Shown here: piece by piece, positions 17,806 to 24,908 of the stretch
How the letters are laid out: every line of letters starts with the position of its first letter
Numbering within the stretch: the first letter of the stretch is position 1
Assembly (NCBI GenBank): GCA_046760445.1
Contig: JBHIEE010000002.1
Coordinates: 1 to 62,058 of the forward strand
Origin: JBHIEE01 sp046760445
Lineage (GTDB): Bacteria > Acidobacteriota > Aminicenantia > JdFR-78
DNA: 62,058 bases
Direction of reading: 5' to 3'
Notes under the pieces: generated by a model
Seen by the model: the letters and a program-made list of their open reading frames with translations, nothing else
What the model was told of the DNA's origin: nothing
Database searches by the model: none
Translations under genes and position numbers: made by a program

Positions 17806-18801
17806 TTAATAGCCCTCACTTTTTTTTACCCTATTTTTTAAAGGTAATCCTTTAAGATAAAGATTCAAATTATCACATAATAATTGATAAACATTATCCC
17901 AGAAATGAGGACTCACGCCAGCTACGTGAGGAGTAATAATTACATTGGGCAAAGAATAGAGTTCACTTTCTTTGAGTAAAGGTTCATTTTCAAAAACGTC
18001 AAGGCCGGCACCTAAAATCAACTTTTCTTTTAAGGCTTTGACCAAATCTTTTTCCTTAATTATTTTTCCCCGGGAAACATTAATTAAAATCGCTTCCCTT
18101 TTCATTTTTTTGAGTCTTTCATAGTCAATTAATCCTTCTGTTTCCTTGGTTCGAGGTAAAGTCAGCACCACATAGTCAGAATTTCCGAGAAGAAAATCTA
18201 ACCGGGATAAAGGAAGAATTAAATCAACTTCTGGTATTTTTACCTCTATATTTTTTCTAATGCCCATTACTTTCATTTCAAAAGCCTTTGCCCGCTCAGC
18301 TAATTTCTGACCAATTTCACCTAAGCCTATGATTCCTATTGTCCGGCCAGATAACTCTCTTGGAAGGGGTTTTTGATTCCAGATTATTTCCTGCGCCCAT
18401 AATTTTTGACTCTGGTATTTCCAGCTTAAGTAAAGATATCGGGAAAATGCGAACATTAAACCAAATATATGTTCTACTACCGAAGGTGAGTTGACTCCTC
18501 GACTGTTGGTCAGAAGAACTCGGCTGTTGACCAATTCAGGAAAAAGAAAATTGCCAATTCCCGTAAAGGGAGAATGAATCCATTTTAGTTCTTTTGCTTT
18601 TCGAAAATCCTCAGAGTTTATTTTTCCCGTAACTAAAATTTGGCATTTTCCAATAAGCGATGGTTCAAGTTTTTGTTCATATCTAAGATGAATTTCTATC
18701 TCAGGAAATTTCTTTTTTAAATTTTCAGCTTTTTCTTCTGGAAATCGCCATATGGAGTGCTTGGCTGGAGTATGAATGACCAGTAAAATTTTTCCTCTCA
18801 T
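17806..18801 (-). CDS. D-isomer specific 2-hydroxyacid dehydrogenase family protein
   Basis: A 331-residue NAD(P)-linked dehydrogenase. The cofactor-binding GLGEIG is at 159-164, and the catalytic residues of the family are visible: Arg244 (NVSRGKIIKE), Glu273 (DVFENEP) and His292 (ITPHVAG). The substrate-binding N-terminal half is divergent (FTGIGNFLFPE rather than the usual GAGxDxID), close to the subgroup acting on glyoxylate/hydroxypyruvate-like acids, but this is not decisive. Its ATG directly follows the stop of the upstream acyltransferase gene, so the two are co-transcribed and translationally coupled. It ends 9 bp from the convergent TonB receptor. Confidence 0.88.
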   Translation of the reverse strand: MRGKILLVIHTPAKHSIWRFPEEKAENLKKKFPEIEIHLRYEQKLEPSLIGKCQILVTGKINSEDFRKAKELKWIHSPFTGIGNFLFPELVNSRVLLTNSRGVNSPSVVEHIFGLMFAFSRYLYLSWKYQSQKLWAQEIIWNQKPLPRELSGRTIGIIGLGEIGQKLAERAKAFEMKVMGIRKNIEVKIPEVDLILPLSRLDFLLGNSDYVVLTLPRTKETEGLIDYERLKKMKREAILINVSRGKIIKEKDLVKALKEKLILGAGLDVFENEPLLKESELYSLPNVIITPHVAGVSPHFWDNVYQLLCDNLNLYLKGLPLKNRVKKSEGY

Positions 18802-19464
18802 TTAGTTTTTATTAAAATAACTGTCTGCTTTTTCATCCAGTCTTATCATTATTTCTTCTACTTTTTTTCGAAATTTTTCAAACTCTTCCTTGTCTAAATT
18901 CGGATTGACTTTTATTGGCTCACCATAGAGAACCACACATTTAGAAAAAGGAGGAAAAAGAAGAAAGCTGTCCCAGCTTTTAAGGGATATCTTTCGAGAG
19001 CTGGAATAGGAAATGGGGACCAAATAAGCTCCTGTTTTTTGAGCTAAATAAAGGCAGCCTGACTTTAAAACCCGATTAGGTCCTTTGGGACCATCTGGCA
19101 CAATGGCCAACTCAGCATAGCTTTCTAATTCATTCTGCATTTCACGGAAGGCTTCCCTTCCTCCGTGGGAACTTGAGCCTCTTATAGGTCGGTAGCCCAA
19201 TTGAGTGACGATTTGAGCGGCTATTTCTCCATCCTGACTGAGACTGATTAAAGGCTTAATACCTTGACGCCGATGAAGATAAACTGGCAGAAACATTCTT
19301 CCATGCCAGAGCAAGAAAATAAATGATTTTTTTTCTTCCCTTAATTTTTCATAGTTTTTTTGTCCAATAATTTTTATTCGAGCTGTTTTTCCCAGGAATA
19401 TAAAAAATAAATAGCCCGCTATTCTAATGAAAAATTGATAAATTTTATTTGTTAAATTACCCAA
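18802..19464 (-). CDS. DUF374 / lysophospholipid acyltransferase-like protein
   Basis: A 220-residue membrane-associated protein of the DUF374 group in the LPLAT superfamily, which in Gram-negatives is linked to lipid A or phospholipid acylation. An N-terminal hydrophobic segment (FFIRIAGYLFFIFLG) is followed by FLLWHGRMFLPVYLHR, which takes the place of the HxxxxD catalytic box, then PIRGSSSHGGREAF and AIVPDGPKGPNRVLKSG, both hallmarks of the family. It starts only 3 bp after the sigma-54 regulator gene and abuts the dehydrogenase, forming a three-gene cluster. Acyl donor and acceptor are unknown. Confidence 0.85.
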   Translation of the reverse strand: MGNLTNKIYQFFIRIAGYLFFIFLGKTARIKIIGQKNYEKLREEKKSFIFLLWHGRMFLPVYLHRRQGIKPLISLSQDGEIAAQIVTQLGYRPIRGSSSHGGREAFREMQNELESYAELAIVPDGPKGPNRVLKSGCLYLAQKTGAYLVPISYSSSRKISLKSWDSFLLFPPFSKCVVLYGEPIKVNPNLDKEEFEKFRKKVEEIMIRLDEKADSYFNKN

Positions 19465-19467
19465 TTT

Positions 19468-20856
19468 TTAAATAGAGTTTTCAGAATCTAAATTTTCAAT
19501 GCTGAATTCTTTTAATTTCTTGAGAAGGGTCTTGTAACTTATGCCTAATAGCTGAGCTGTTTTAGCTTTGTTACCTTTAGCTTGAAAGTAAGCTCTTTTA
19601 ATTTTTTCCTTTTCCACCTGATGCCTGACTTTATCAATTGTCTCTTTTAAAGTGCCTGATAGATCAAATTCCGGTATTTTAGACCAACGAACTTCGTCTT
19701 CTGGAAGAACTATATGTTCAGGCAATATCTCCTTTCCTTCACAAAGAATAACAGCCCGCTCAATGCAATTTTGGAGTTCTCGAACATTTCCTGGCCAGGA
19801 ATAGTTCATTAATTTTTTAATGGTTTGTTCTGAGAAATAAAGACCCTTTTTTCGGATTTCAATTGAAAATTTGTTAAGGAAATAACTTGCCAGGAGAGAA
19901 ATATCGCCTTTTCTTTCTCGAAGGGGAGGAAGAACAAGTGGAAAGACACTGATTCTAAAATACAAATCTCCTCTGAATCTTTCTTCCTCAACTTCTTTTT
20001 TTAAATCTTTATTGGTCGCCAGAATAAATCGAACATCAACCTCAATGGTAGAAGTTCCGCCAATTCGTTCAAAGGATTTCTCTTCTATCACGCGAAGCAA
20101 TTTAGCCTGAAGAGAAAAACTCAGGTCACCAATTTCATCAAGGAAAAAAGTTCCTCTATCAGCCAGCTCTAATTTCCCCAATTTTCGGGAAGAGGCGCCA
20201 GTATAAGCTCCTTTTTCATGCCCGAATAATTCATTCTCTATTAAAGTTTCGGGCACAGAAGCACAGTTAAAAGTAATGAAAGGACAGTCTCTTCTTGGAC
20301 TCAGTTGATGGATAGCTCGAGCAAACAATTCTTTACCCGTGCCGCTTTCTCCAAGTAAAAGAACAGTAGAGCTAGTCTGAGCCACCTTTTGAGCTTTCTG
20401 AGAAGCATCTTTAAGGCAGGGTTCTACACCAATTATTTCTGGAAGACCATACTTTTGAGCAAATTCCTCTTTTAAAAGAATATTTTCCCGAAATATTCTC
20501 TCTTGATTCAAAGCACGGTTAATCAAGAGAACAAGATAATCAGGGTCAACTGGCTTGGACAAAAAATCATAAGCTCCTTCCTTCATTGCTTCCACTGCTT
20601 TTTCTATTGTTCCATAAGCAGTGAGCATAATAACCGGCAGATTGGGATCAATCTCCTTGGCTTTTTTTAAAAGCTCAATTCCATCCTTTCCCGGAAGAAA
20701 AAGATCACTTAATAAAAGAAGGTACTTCCTTTTTTCAATTTTTTTAATTGCCTCTTCTGCAGATTCCGATTCATCTGTTTCATAGCCAGCCTTATTTAAA
20801 GTTAAAGCCAGCATTTCTCTCATGCTTAGTTTGTCTTCAACAATTAGGATTTTCAT
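19468..20856 (-). CDS. Sigma-54-dependent response regulator (NtrC family)
   Basis: A 462-residue activator. The receiver domain (1-118) has phospho-acceptor Asp51, Thr79 and Lys101. The AAA+ domain has Walker A GESGTGKE at 169-176, the sigma-54 contact loop GAYTGA at 216-221 and Walker B FFLDEIGD around 238-243. A Fis-type HTH ends the protein (KAKTAQLLGISYKTLLKKL). When phosphorylated it should drive ATP-dependent opening of sigma-54 promoters. No sensor kinase lies beside it, so it is an orphan regulator in this window. Genes for an acyltransferase and a dehydrogenase follow within the same transcription unit, an unusual setting for such a regulator. Confidence 0.95.
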   Translation of the reverse strand: MKILIVEDKLSMREMLALTLNKAGYETDESESAEEAIKKIEKRKYLLLLSDLFLPGKDGIELLKKAKEIDPNLPVIMLTAYGTIEKAVEAMKEGAYDFLSKPVDPDYLVLLINRALNQERIFRENILLKEEFAQKYGLPEIIGVEPCLKDASQKAQKVAQTSSTVLLLGESGTGKELFARAIHQLSPRRDCPFITFNCASVPETLIENELFGHEKGAYTGASSRKLGKLELADRGTFFLDEIGDLSFSLQAKLLRVIEEKSFERIGGTSTIEVDVRFILATNKDLKKEVEEERFRGDLYFRISVFPLVLPPLRERKGDISLLASYFLNKFSIEIRKKGLYFSEQTIKKLMNYSWPGNVRELQNCIERAVILCEGKEILPEHIVLPEDEVRWSKIPEFDLSGTLKETIDKVRHQVEKEKIKRAYFQAKGNKAKTAQLLGISYKTLLKKLKEFSIENLDSENSI

Positions 20857-20993
20857 TTCTTCTTTAAATCTTATTTTGAATAAGCATTATTGTCAAGATT
20901 TGACATTTTATGCTGATTTTAAAGATTGCTTTGCTTTTTCTATAGAGGGCTTCTTTTCAATTAGTAGTTCCTTTTTGAAACAATCTTCAATAT

Positions 20994-21557
20994 TCACGGC
21001 AATCTACTTCCAGTTAATAAAATATAATTATTCACAATCTCCTGATAGAAAATCTTATTTTCTTTTTTTATTCTCTGCCACTTTGATAGATTAGAAACTT
21101 CCAAATTTACTTCTTTATTCATATATTTCTCTAAGGCTTCAATAAGATGGAGGAAATGCTCCTTTGGTTTCGAGGTAATTAATAACAAGTCAATATCACT
21201 CTTTTCATTAAATTCTCCTGTGACATAGCTTCCATAAATGACTAGAGAGACTAAATTTTCATCCTGATTTTTAAATTTTTCCACTATTTTCCATTTTTCT
21301 ATCATAGCTAAGAAATAAGCAATTTTGAGAAATTTTACGAAAGGGAGTTCATTATTTAAGATGTAATAATGAGCTTTACCTTTTTCTTCCTTAAATAGGA
21401 CCTCGGCTTTTGCTAATAATTTTAAAGCTCGATTTGTTCCTGAAGGGCTAATTTTAAGCTTCCTTGATAACTCCTTCACATAAATAGAGGTACTAGGATG
21501 GGATAAAAAATAAACCAATACTTTCCACAATATGGTTTCTTGAAATAACTCTAACAT
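20994..21557 (-). CDS. Winged-helix protein with MNT-type nucleotidyltransferase domain
   Basis: A 187-residue two-domain protein. Residues 1-65 form a winged helix (VKELSRKLKISPSGTNRALKLL). Residues 95-170 form a minimal nucleotidyltransferase with GS at 109-110 and the metal-binding Asp pair D121-x-D123 (GSYVTGEFNEKSDIDLLL). Related proteins either regulate their own gene or act as the antitoxin-like nucleotidyltransferase of HEPN/MNT systems; no HEPN partner is seen here. Directly upstream are two 20-bp tandem repeats between promoter and start codon, which strongly suggests autoregulation. There is no Shine-Dalgarno, so the message may be nearly leaderless. Confidence 0.82.
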   Translation of the reverse strand: MLELFQETILWKVLVYFLSHPSTSIYVKELSRKLKISPSGTNRALKLLAKAEVLFKEEKGKAHYYILNNELPFVKFLKIAYFLAMIEKWKIVEKFKNQDENLVSLVIYGSYVTGEFNEKSDIDLLLITSKPKEHFLHLIEALEKYMNKEVNLEVSNLSKWQRIKKENKIFYQEIVNNYILLTGSRLP

Positions 21558-21559
21558 TT

Positions 21560-21635
21560 TACCGTTCTATGAAAAGTACCATCGTTCTTTTCAAAGCACT
21601 ATCGTATAATATATAGAACGATAATAAAATGTCAA
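21560..21635 (-). promoter_or_regulatory. Promoter and tandem operator array of the nucleotidyltransferase gene
   Basis: On the minus strand TTGACA (21635-21630) and TATATT or TATTAT (21613-21606) form a promoter with a 16- or 18-bp spacer. Downstream lie two head-to-tail 20-bp copies, 21599-21580 and 21579-21560, matching GTRCTTT-N2-A-N-AGAACGRTR. A further AGAAC/ATCGT half-site overlaps the -10 box. The array covers the transcription start up to the start codon. Confidence 0.65.
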
Positions 21636-21656
21636 GTAAAGATTAAGTTCAGACTC

Positions 21657-21685
21657 TTGACACAAAATAAGAACCTCTTTATATT
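21657..21685 (+). promoter_or_regulatory. Promoter for the small membrane protein
   Basis: TTGACA at 21657-21662 and TATATT at 21680-21685 are 17 bp apart. The start codon of the main gene is almost 190 bases downstream, leaving an unusually long leader that contains a short ORF. Confidence 0.65.
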
Positions 21686-21784
21686 TTAAACAAATAAAAA
21701 TGAGGCATGATTTAAGGTGACTAATATAATAAGAATTGAAAAGGGGGTAAAGGAATTAAAATAGGCTTTCAGGGAAAAAATAAA

Positions 21785-21874
21785 ATGAAGGGGATAAACG
21801 AACCTTCAGCTCGCAAACAACTGGTTAGGCGACCTTTTGCTTGGCGAGAGCCACAAAAAAAGGAGGTAAATTAA
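21785..21874 (+). CDS. Possible 29-residue leader peptide
   Basis: A short ORF (MKGINEPSARKQ..., basic, with RRPFAWRE in the middle) lies in the long leader of the next gene. Its stop codon TAA ends one base before the ATG of the membrane protein, and the Shine-Dalgarno AGGAGG for that gene lies inside its last codons. This layout fits a translationally coupled leader peptide. Whether it is translated is unknown; AGGGA upstream is a weak ribosome site. Confidence 0.35.
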   Translation: MKGINEPSARKQLVRRPFAWREPQKKEVN

Positions 21875-21875
21875 T

Positions 21876-22394
21876 ATGAAAGTTAAGTCTATGGATGAAC
21901 TGAAAAGGAGTTATAGACTTGCCACTATCATAGGCATAGCCATGATTGCAAGTCTTTTTGTTTATGTTGCAGTAATTGAATTCATAAAGAAAAACTCTGC
22001 TCCCCTCAATGGGTTCGCACCTTTCCCTGAAGTAGATATTCTTAGATATGTCCTTTTAGGAGTCGCAATAGCGTGTTTCTTTTTGATAAGATTTATCAAG
22101 AATCGTATCCTTTCGGGCAAGGCCACTATCCAAAAAGAAACTATAATGTATAACCTTTCAGCACCTATTCAGAGGTTACTTACAGCATCAATAATAACCT
22201 ATGCCTTTTGTGAATCGGTGGCTATCATTGGTCTCGTCCTCTTTTTTATAGCAGGAAACTCCTTAGATTTTTACACTTTTATGGTAATATCCTTAATTCT
22301 TTTTAGTATATATTTCCCGAGGTATAACCAGTGGGAAGAATGGATTAAAAAACAAGGCATAAGAAGTGAAAACATAGAAGAAAGAAAAATATAG
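21876..22394 (+). CDS. Small integral membrane protein, function unknown
   Basis: A 172-residue protein with four predicted transmembrane helices at roughly 17-38, 56-74, 106-127 and 133-149. The third reads SIITYAFCESVAIIGLVLFF, which recalls the ESxAIYGL signature of rotor c-subunits of V/F-type ATPases, a weak similarity that may be structural only. Charged ends (KNRILSG, WEEWIKKQ) suggest cytoplasmic loops. AGGAGG precedes the ATG by 10 bases. I believe similar proteins are widespread in uncultured bacteria but I cannot name a function. Its promoter and long leader ORF suggest controlled expression. Confidence 0.6.
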   Translation: MKVKSMDELKRSYRLATIIGIAMIASLFVYVAVIEFIKKNSAPLNGFAPFPEVDILRYVLLGVAIACFFLIRFIKNRILSGKATIQKETIMYNLSAPIQRLLTASIITYAFCESVAIIGLVLFFIAGNSLDFYTFMVISLILFSIYFPRYNQWEEWIKKQGIRSENIEERKI

Positions 22395-22582
22395 TGTGAG
22401 GGCTATATTTATTACTAACCTGTTGGTATAAGTAGCTTGCAATGGCAGATAACAAAGGAGTCTGTCGAAAAACTATTCTCTGGTCATTCTTCAATCCCTC
22501 AATGTCTTTATCTTTTCAGGTAATTGAGAAGTTCTTCTGGATTAACTTTTCTTTTTAACAGATGGCTGGATTGGTCTTTTTC

Positions 22583-22610
22583 TTGACAATCTTTAGATAC
22601 TGAATATATT
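22583..22610 (+). promoter_or_regulatory. Promoter of the CPBP protease gene
   Basis: TTGACA at 22583-22588 and TATATT at 22605-22610 with a 16-bp spacer, 22 bases before the ATG, with AAGGGGG in between as ribosome site. Confidence 0.7.
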
Positions 22611-22631
22611 CTTTTTAAGAAAGGGGGAAAA

Positions 22632-23441
22632 ATGGTTATTTTATATTTTATCATTTGTCTTTTTTTAATTACCATTGGGGCATTAACCAAAAATTTTAAT
22701 TACGAGCAATTGTTTATCCTTCCTATTGGTGTCATTGCTATTCTATTTCAGAAATTTATTCACAGGGGAAAAATAAAAGATTTAGGCTTTAGAAAATGTA
22801 AACTAAAACAGATATTGGAAGCAATTATTTTCCCTTTAGTCATAATATTTCTAATCTTTCTCATAGATTTTATTTTCGGGTTTATAAAGATTCAATCTTT
22901 GAGCGAATTAAAAAATCCTTTTATTAAAGGACAAATTGGCATAGATATAGGAACTTTAATGCTCATTATATTAATTACTGCTCTCCTTACATTCATTGGC
23001 GCTTTAATTACCGAGGAACTGGCATTCAGAGGGTATTTAATTACCAGACTAAACAAATTAGGTGATCTGAGAGCTTTAATCTACTCCTCTCTCCTCTTTG
23101 GTATCTGGCATATTCCAGTTTCAGCTATTCTTTTAGGCACAGGAGCATGGAGAAGTGTTATTTATGCTTTCAATATCTTTTTACTGGGAATACTTTTTGG
23201 CAATCTGTTTCTTGAATCTAAAAGTTTAATACCTCCCAGTCTCTTTCATGGGGTATGGAATAGTCTAGAATATACTTTATTTGGATTTGGTAATGCCCAA
23301 GCAATATTTCTCGGAAGTTCAAGAATTATATTTGACCCAGAGGAAGGATTTGTAGGAACTATTATTTTAATTGCTTTTTCTCTCATTGCTCTCTGGAAAA
23401 TAAGAATGAAGAAAGTTGATGTCGAGAGTTCTAAAGACTGA
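22632..23441 (+). CDS. CPBP family intramembrane metalloprotease
   Basis: A 269-residue polytopic membrane protein with the CPBP (Abi/Rce1-like) motifs in order: Glu128-Glu129-x3-Arg133 (TEELAFRGYL), His160 in LFGIWHIP, and His206 in SLFHGVWN. These glutamates and histidines form the intramembrane active site in Rce1. Known members process prenylated proteins or bacteriocin-like peptides; the bacterial substrate is rarely known. It has its own promoter and is monocistronic. A second, more divergent CPBP protein is encoded at 48.9 kb. Confidence 0.9.
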   Translation: MVILYFIICLFLITIGALTKNFNYEQLFILPIGVIAILFQKFIHRGKIKDLGFRKCKLKQILEAIIFPLVIIFLIFLIDFIFGFIKIQSLSELKNPFIKGQIGIDIGTLMLIILITALLTFIGALITEELAFRGYLITRLNKLGDLRALIYSSLLFGIWHIPVSAILLGTGAWRSVIYAFNIFLLGILFGNLFLESKSLIPPSLFHGVWNSLEYTLFGFGNAQAIFLGSSRIIFDPEEGFVGTIILIAFSLIALWKIRMKKVDVESSKD

Positions 23442-23454
23442 ATTTGAAATTTTT

Positions 23455-24411
23455 TTAAAATAGCTTGATTCTGATTCCCAGACAAAGGGCAAATCCACTA
23501 AAATCAACAATTGCTTTTCTGATATTTTGGAAATTAGAACCAGCGGGTTCTTCTTCCCAGATGTCAACTCTTTTGTACCAGTTATCTGTTAAATAGGATC
23601 TCCATTCATAAAAATATAACTTTCCGTGCTCTTTTGAAGAATCTTCCCAAGTGTCAATTAATGTTCCATTAAGATACTCTTTTTCTTGAGTATGGAAAGA
23701 ATAGTCACCTTCGAAATTTTTTATCTTGGCGTAGCGACCGATCCCCTCAAACACCAAGACTAAATTCTTAGAAATATTGTATTCTAATCCAAATCCTCCA
23801 TGGAATCCAAAGCCATTGGAGCTCGCCTCTTGTGTTTCTTTCCAATTTCCTTCCCAAGTATATTGCTTCCAAGAACTGGTATAATTCCCTGTCTCAGTTG
23901 AAGTGAGAGAAGTAAGATAGTATCCTCCTCCTGCTTTCAGGAATAAACTTAACTCATTCTTGAGAGGGAGATTAAAATACAGACTGAGCAAAATAGGGAT
24001 GGCGGTTGTTTTATAGGTAAAGGTTCTTTCAGTAGTATATTGGTAAAGTCCTTCATATATATTGCTCGTGTAACTATACTGAGGAGTGCTTTCTTTTTTA
24101 CCTGAGAGATATCCTGTGCCTAAGGCAAGGGCAAATCGAGGAGATAGAGTTATTCTTACTTCTCCTTCGCCACCAGGAGCAAAGTTAAACTTTCTATATT
24201 CCTTCTCAAAAGAGAAGGAAGTATATATTGGCAGATTCGCTCGATCGTGATTATAGTTATTCAAATCAACGATAAAGGAATTAATATCTCCGAGAATAAG
24301 ATAAGAAAAACTTCCTGAAATTTTTAAGCTTAATTCTGTCTGGTGAGCACTCATAATTCCAGAAAATAAGAGAAAAGACATCAGACAAAAAATAACTTTT
24401 CCCCTTTTCAA
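23455..24411 (-). CDS. Outer-membrane beta-barrel protein (OmpW/OprF-like barrel)
   Basis: A 318-residue exported protein. A signal peptide (1-22) is followed by alternating aromatic/polar strands separated by Gly/Asn-rich turns (SLYFNLPLKNELSLFLKAGGGYYLTS and GFGFHGGFGLEYNISKNLVLVFEGIGRYAKI in outline), ending in a C-terminal strand FALCLGIRIKLF whose last residue is Phe, as required for barrel assembly. It starts with TTG, supported by GGAGGAG five bases upstream. It probably forms an 8-stranded barrel with a long extracellular loop; its ligand is unknown. It converges on the CPBP gene. Confidence 0.75.
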   Translation of the reverse strand: MKRGKVIFCLMSFLLFSGIMSAHQTELSLKISGSFSYLILGDINSFIVDLNNYNHDRANLPIYTSFSFEKEYRKFNFAPGGEGEVRITLSPRFALALGTGYLSGKKESTPQYSYTSNIYEGLYQYTTERTFTYKTTAIPILLSLYFNLPLKNELSLFLKAGGGYYLTSLTSTETGNYTSSWKQYTWEGNWKETQEASSNGFGFHGGFGLEYNISKNLVLVFEGIGRYAKIKNFEGDYSFHTQEKEYLNGTLIDTWEDSSKEHGKLYFYEWRSYLTDNWYKRVDIWEEEPAGSNFQNIRKAIVDFSGFALCLGIRIKLF

Positions 24412-24551
24412 TTTCTCCTCCTTTTTTTAATTTAGACTTTATTATATAAATATTTTTTGGTCAAGAATTCAAATTTTTAGGATTTGAAACTTTAATGAGA
24501 AAATCTTCGTATATGTAATTAGAGCAATGAGTAAGTCTATCTTATTTCCAG

Positions 24552-24884
24552 GTAGTGTCAAAAATAACATAAAAGAATATAAAAAACCACAGAGAACACA
24601 GATGAATAAAAAACTCCAAATTACAAATCCCAAATTACAAACAAATTCCAATGACCAAAATCCCAATGACCGAAACAAAAAATCAAGTAATTACGACTTA
24701 GAAGAGCGAATTTATCAGTTTGCTAAAAAAAGAAATCCTGGTAATTGTTTTGGTCATTGGTCATTAGAATTTGCCTGCCCTGTAGCATGCGAAGCATTGG
24801 TATAGGGGAATTTATTTGATATTTGGAGCTTGAGATTTGTGATTTAATATAATAGGTGACTTCTGTGGTTAAATTTGACAATAT
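24552..24884. repeat. Composite repeat element with inverted ends (MITE-like)
   Basis: The 330-bp gene-free element begins with GTGTCAAAAATAAC followed by AACCACAGAGAACACAG and ends with CTTCTGTGGTTAAATTTGACA, so its ends are roughly inverted copies. Inside are CCAAATT/CCCAATGACC-type words with their complements and a CCCTGTAGCATGCGAAGCAT...AGGG palindrome near 24779-24808. A related end occurs at 60292-60319. A 92-codon ORF through it is a by-product of the repeat. Confidence 0.55.
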
Positions 24885-24908
24885 TTATTTCCAGGTAAGG
24901 AGGGAAGA

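Noticed and set aside
24527..24805. 92-codon plus-strand frame across the composite repeat
   Set aside because: It consists of repeat words and has no ribosome site or protein-like composition; treated as part of the repeat.
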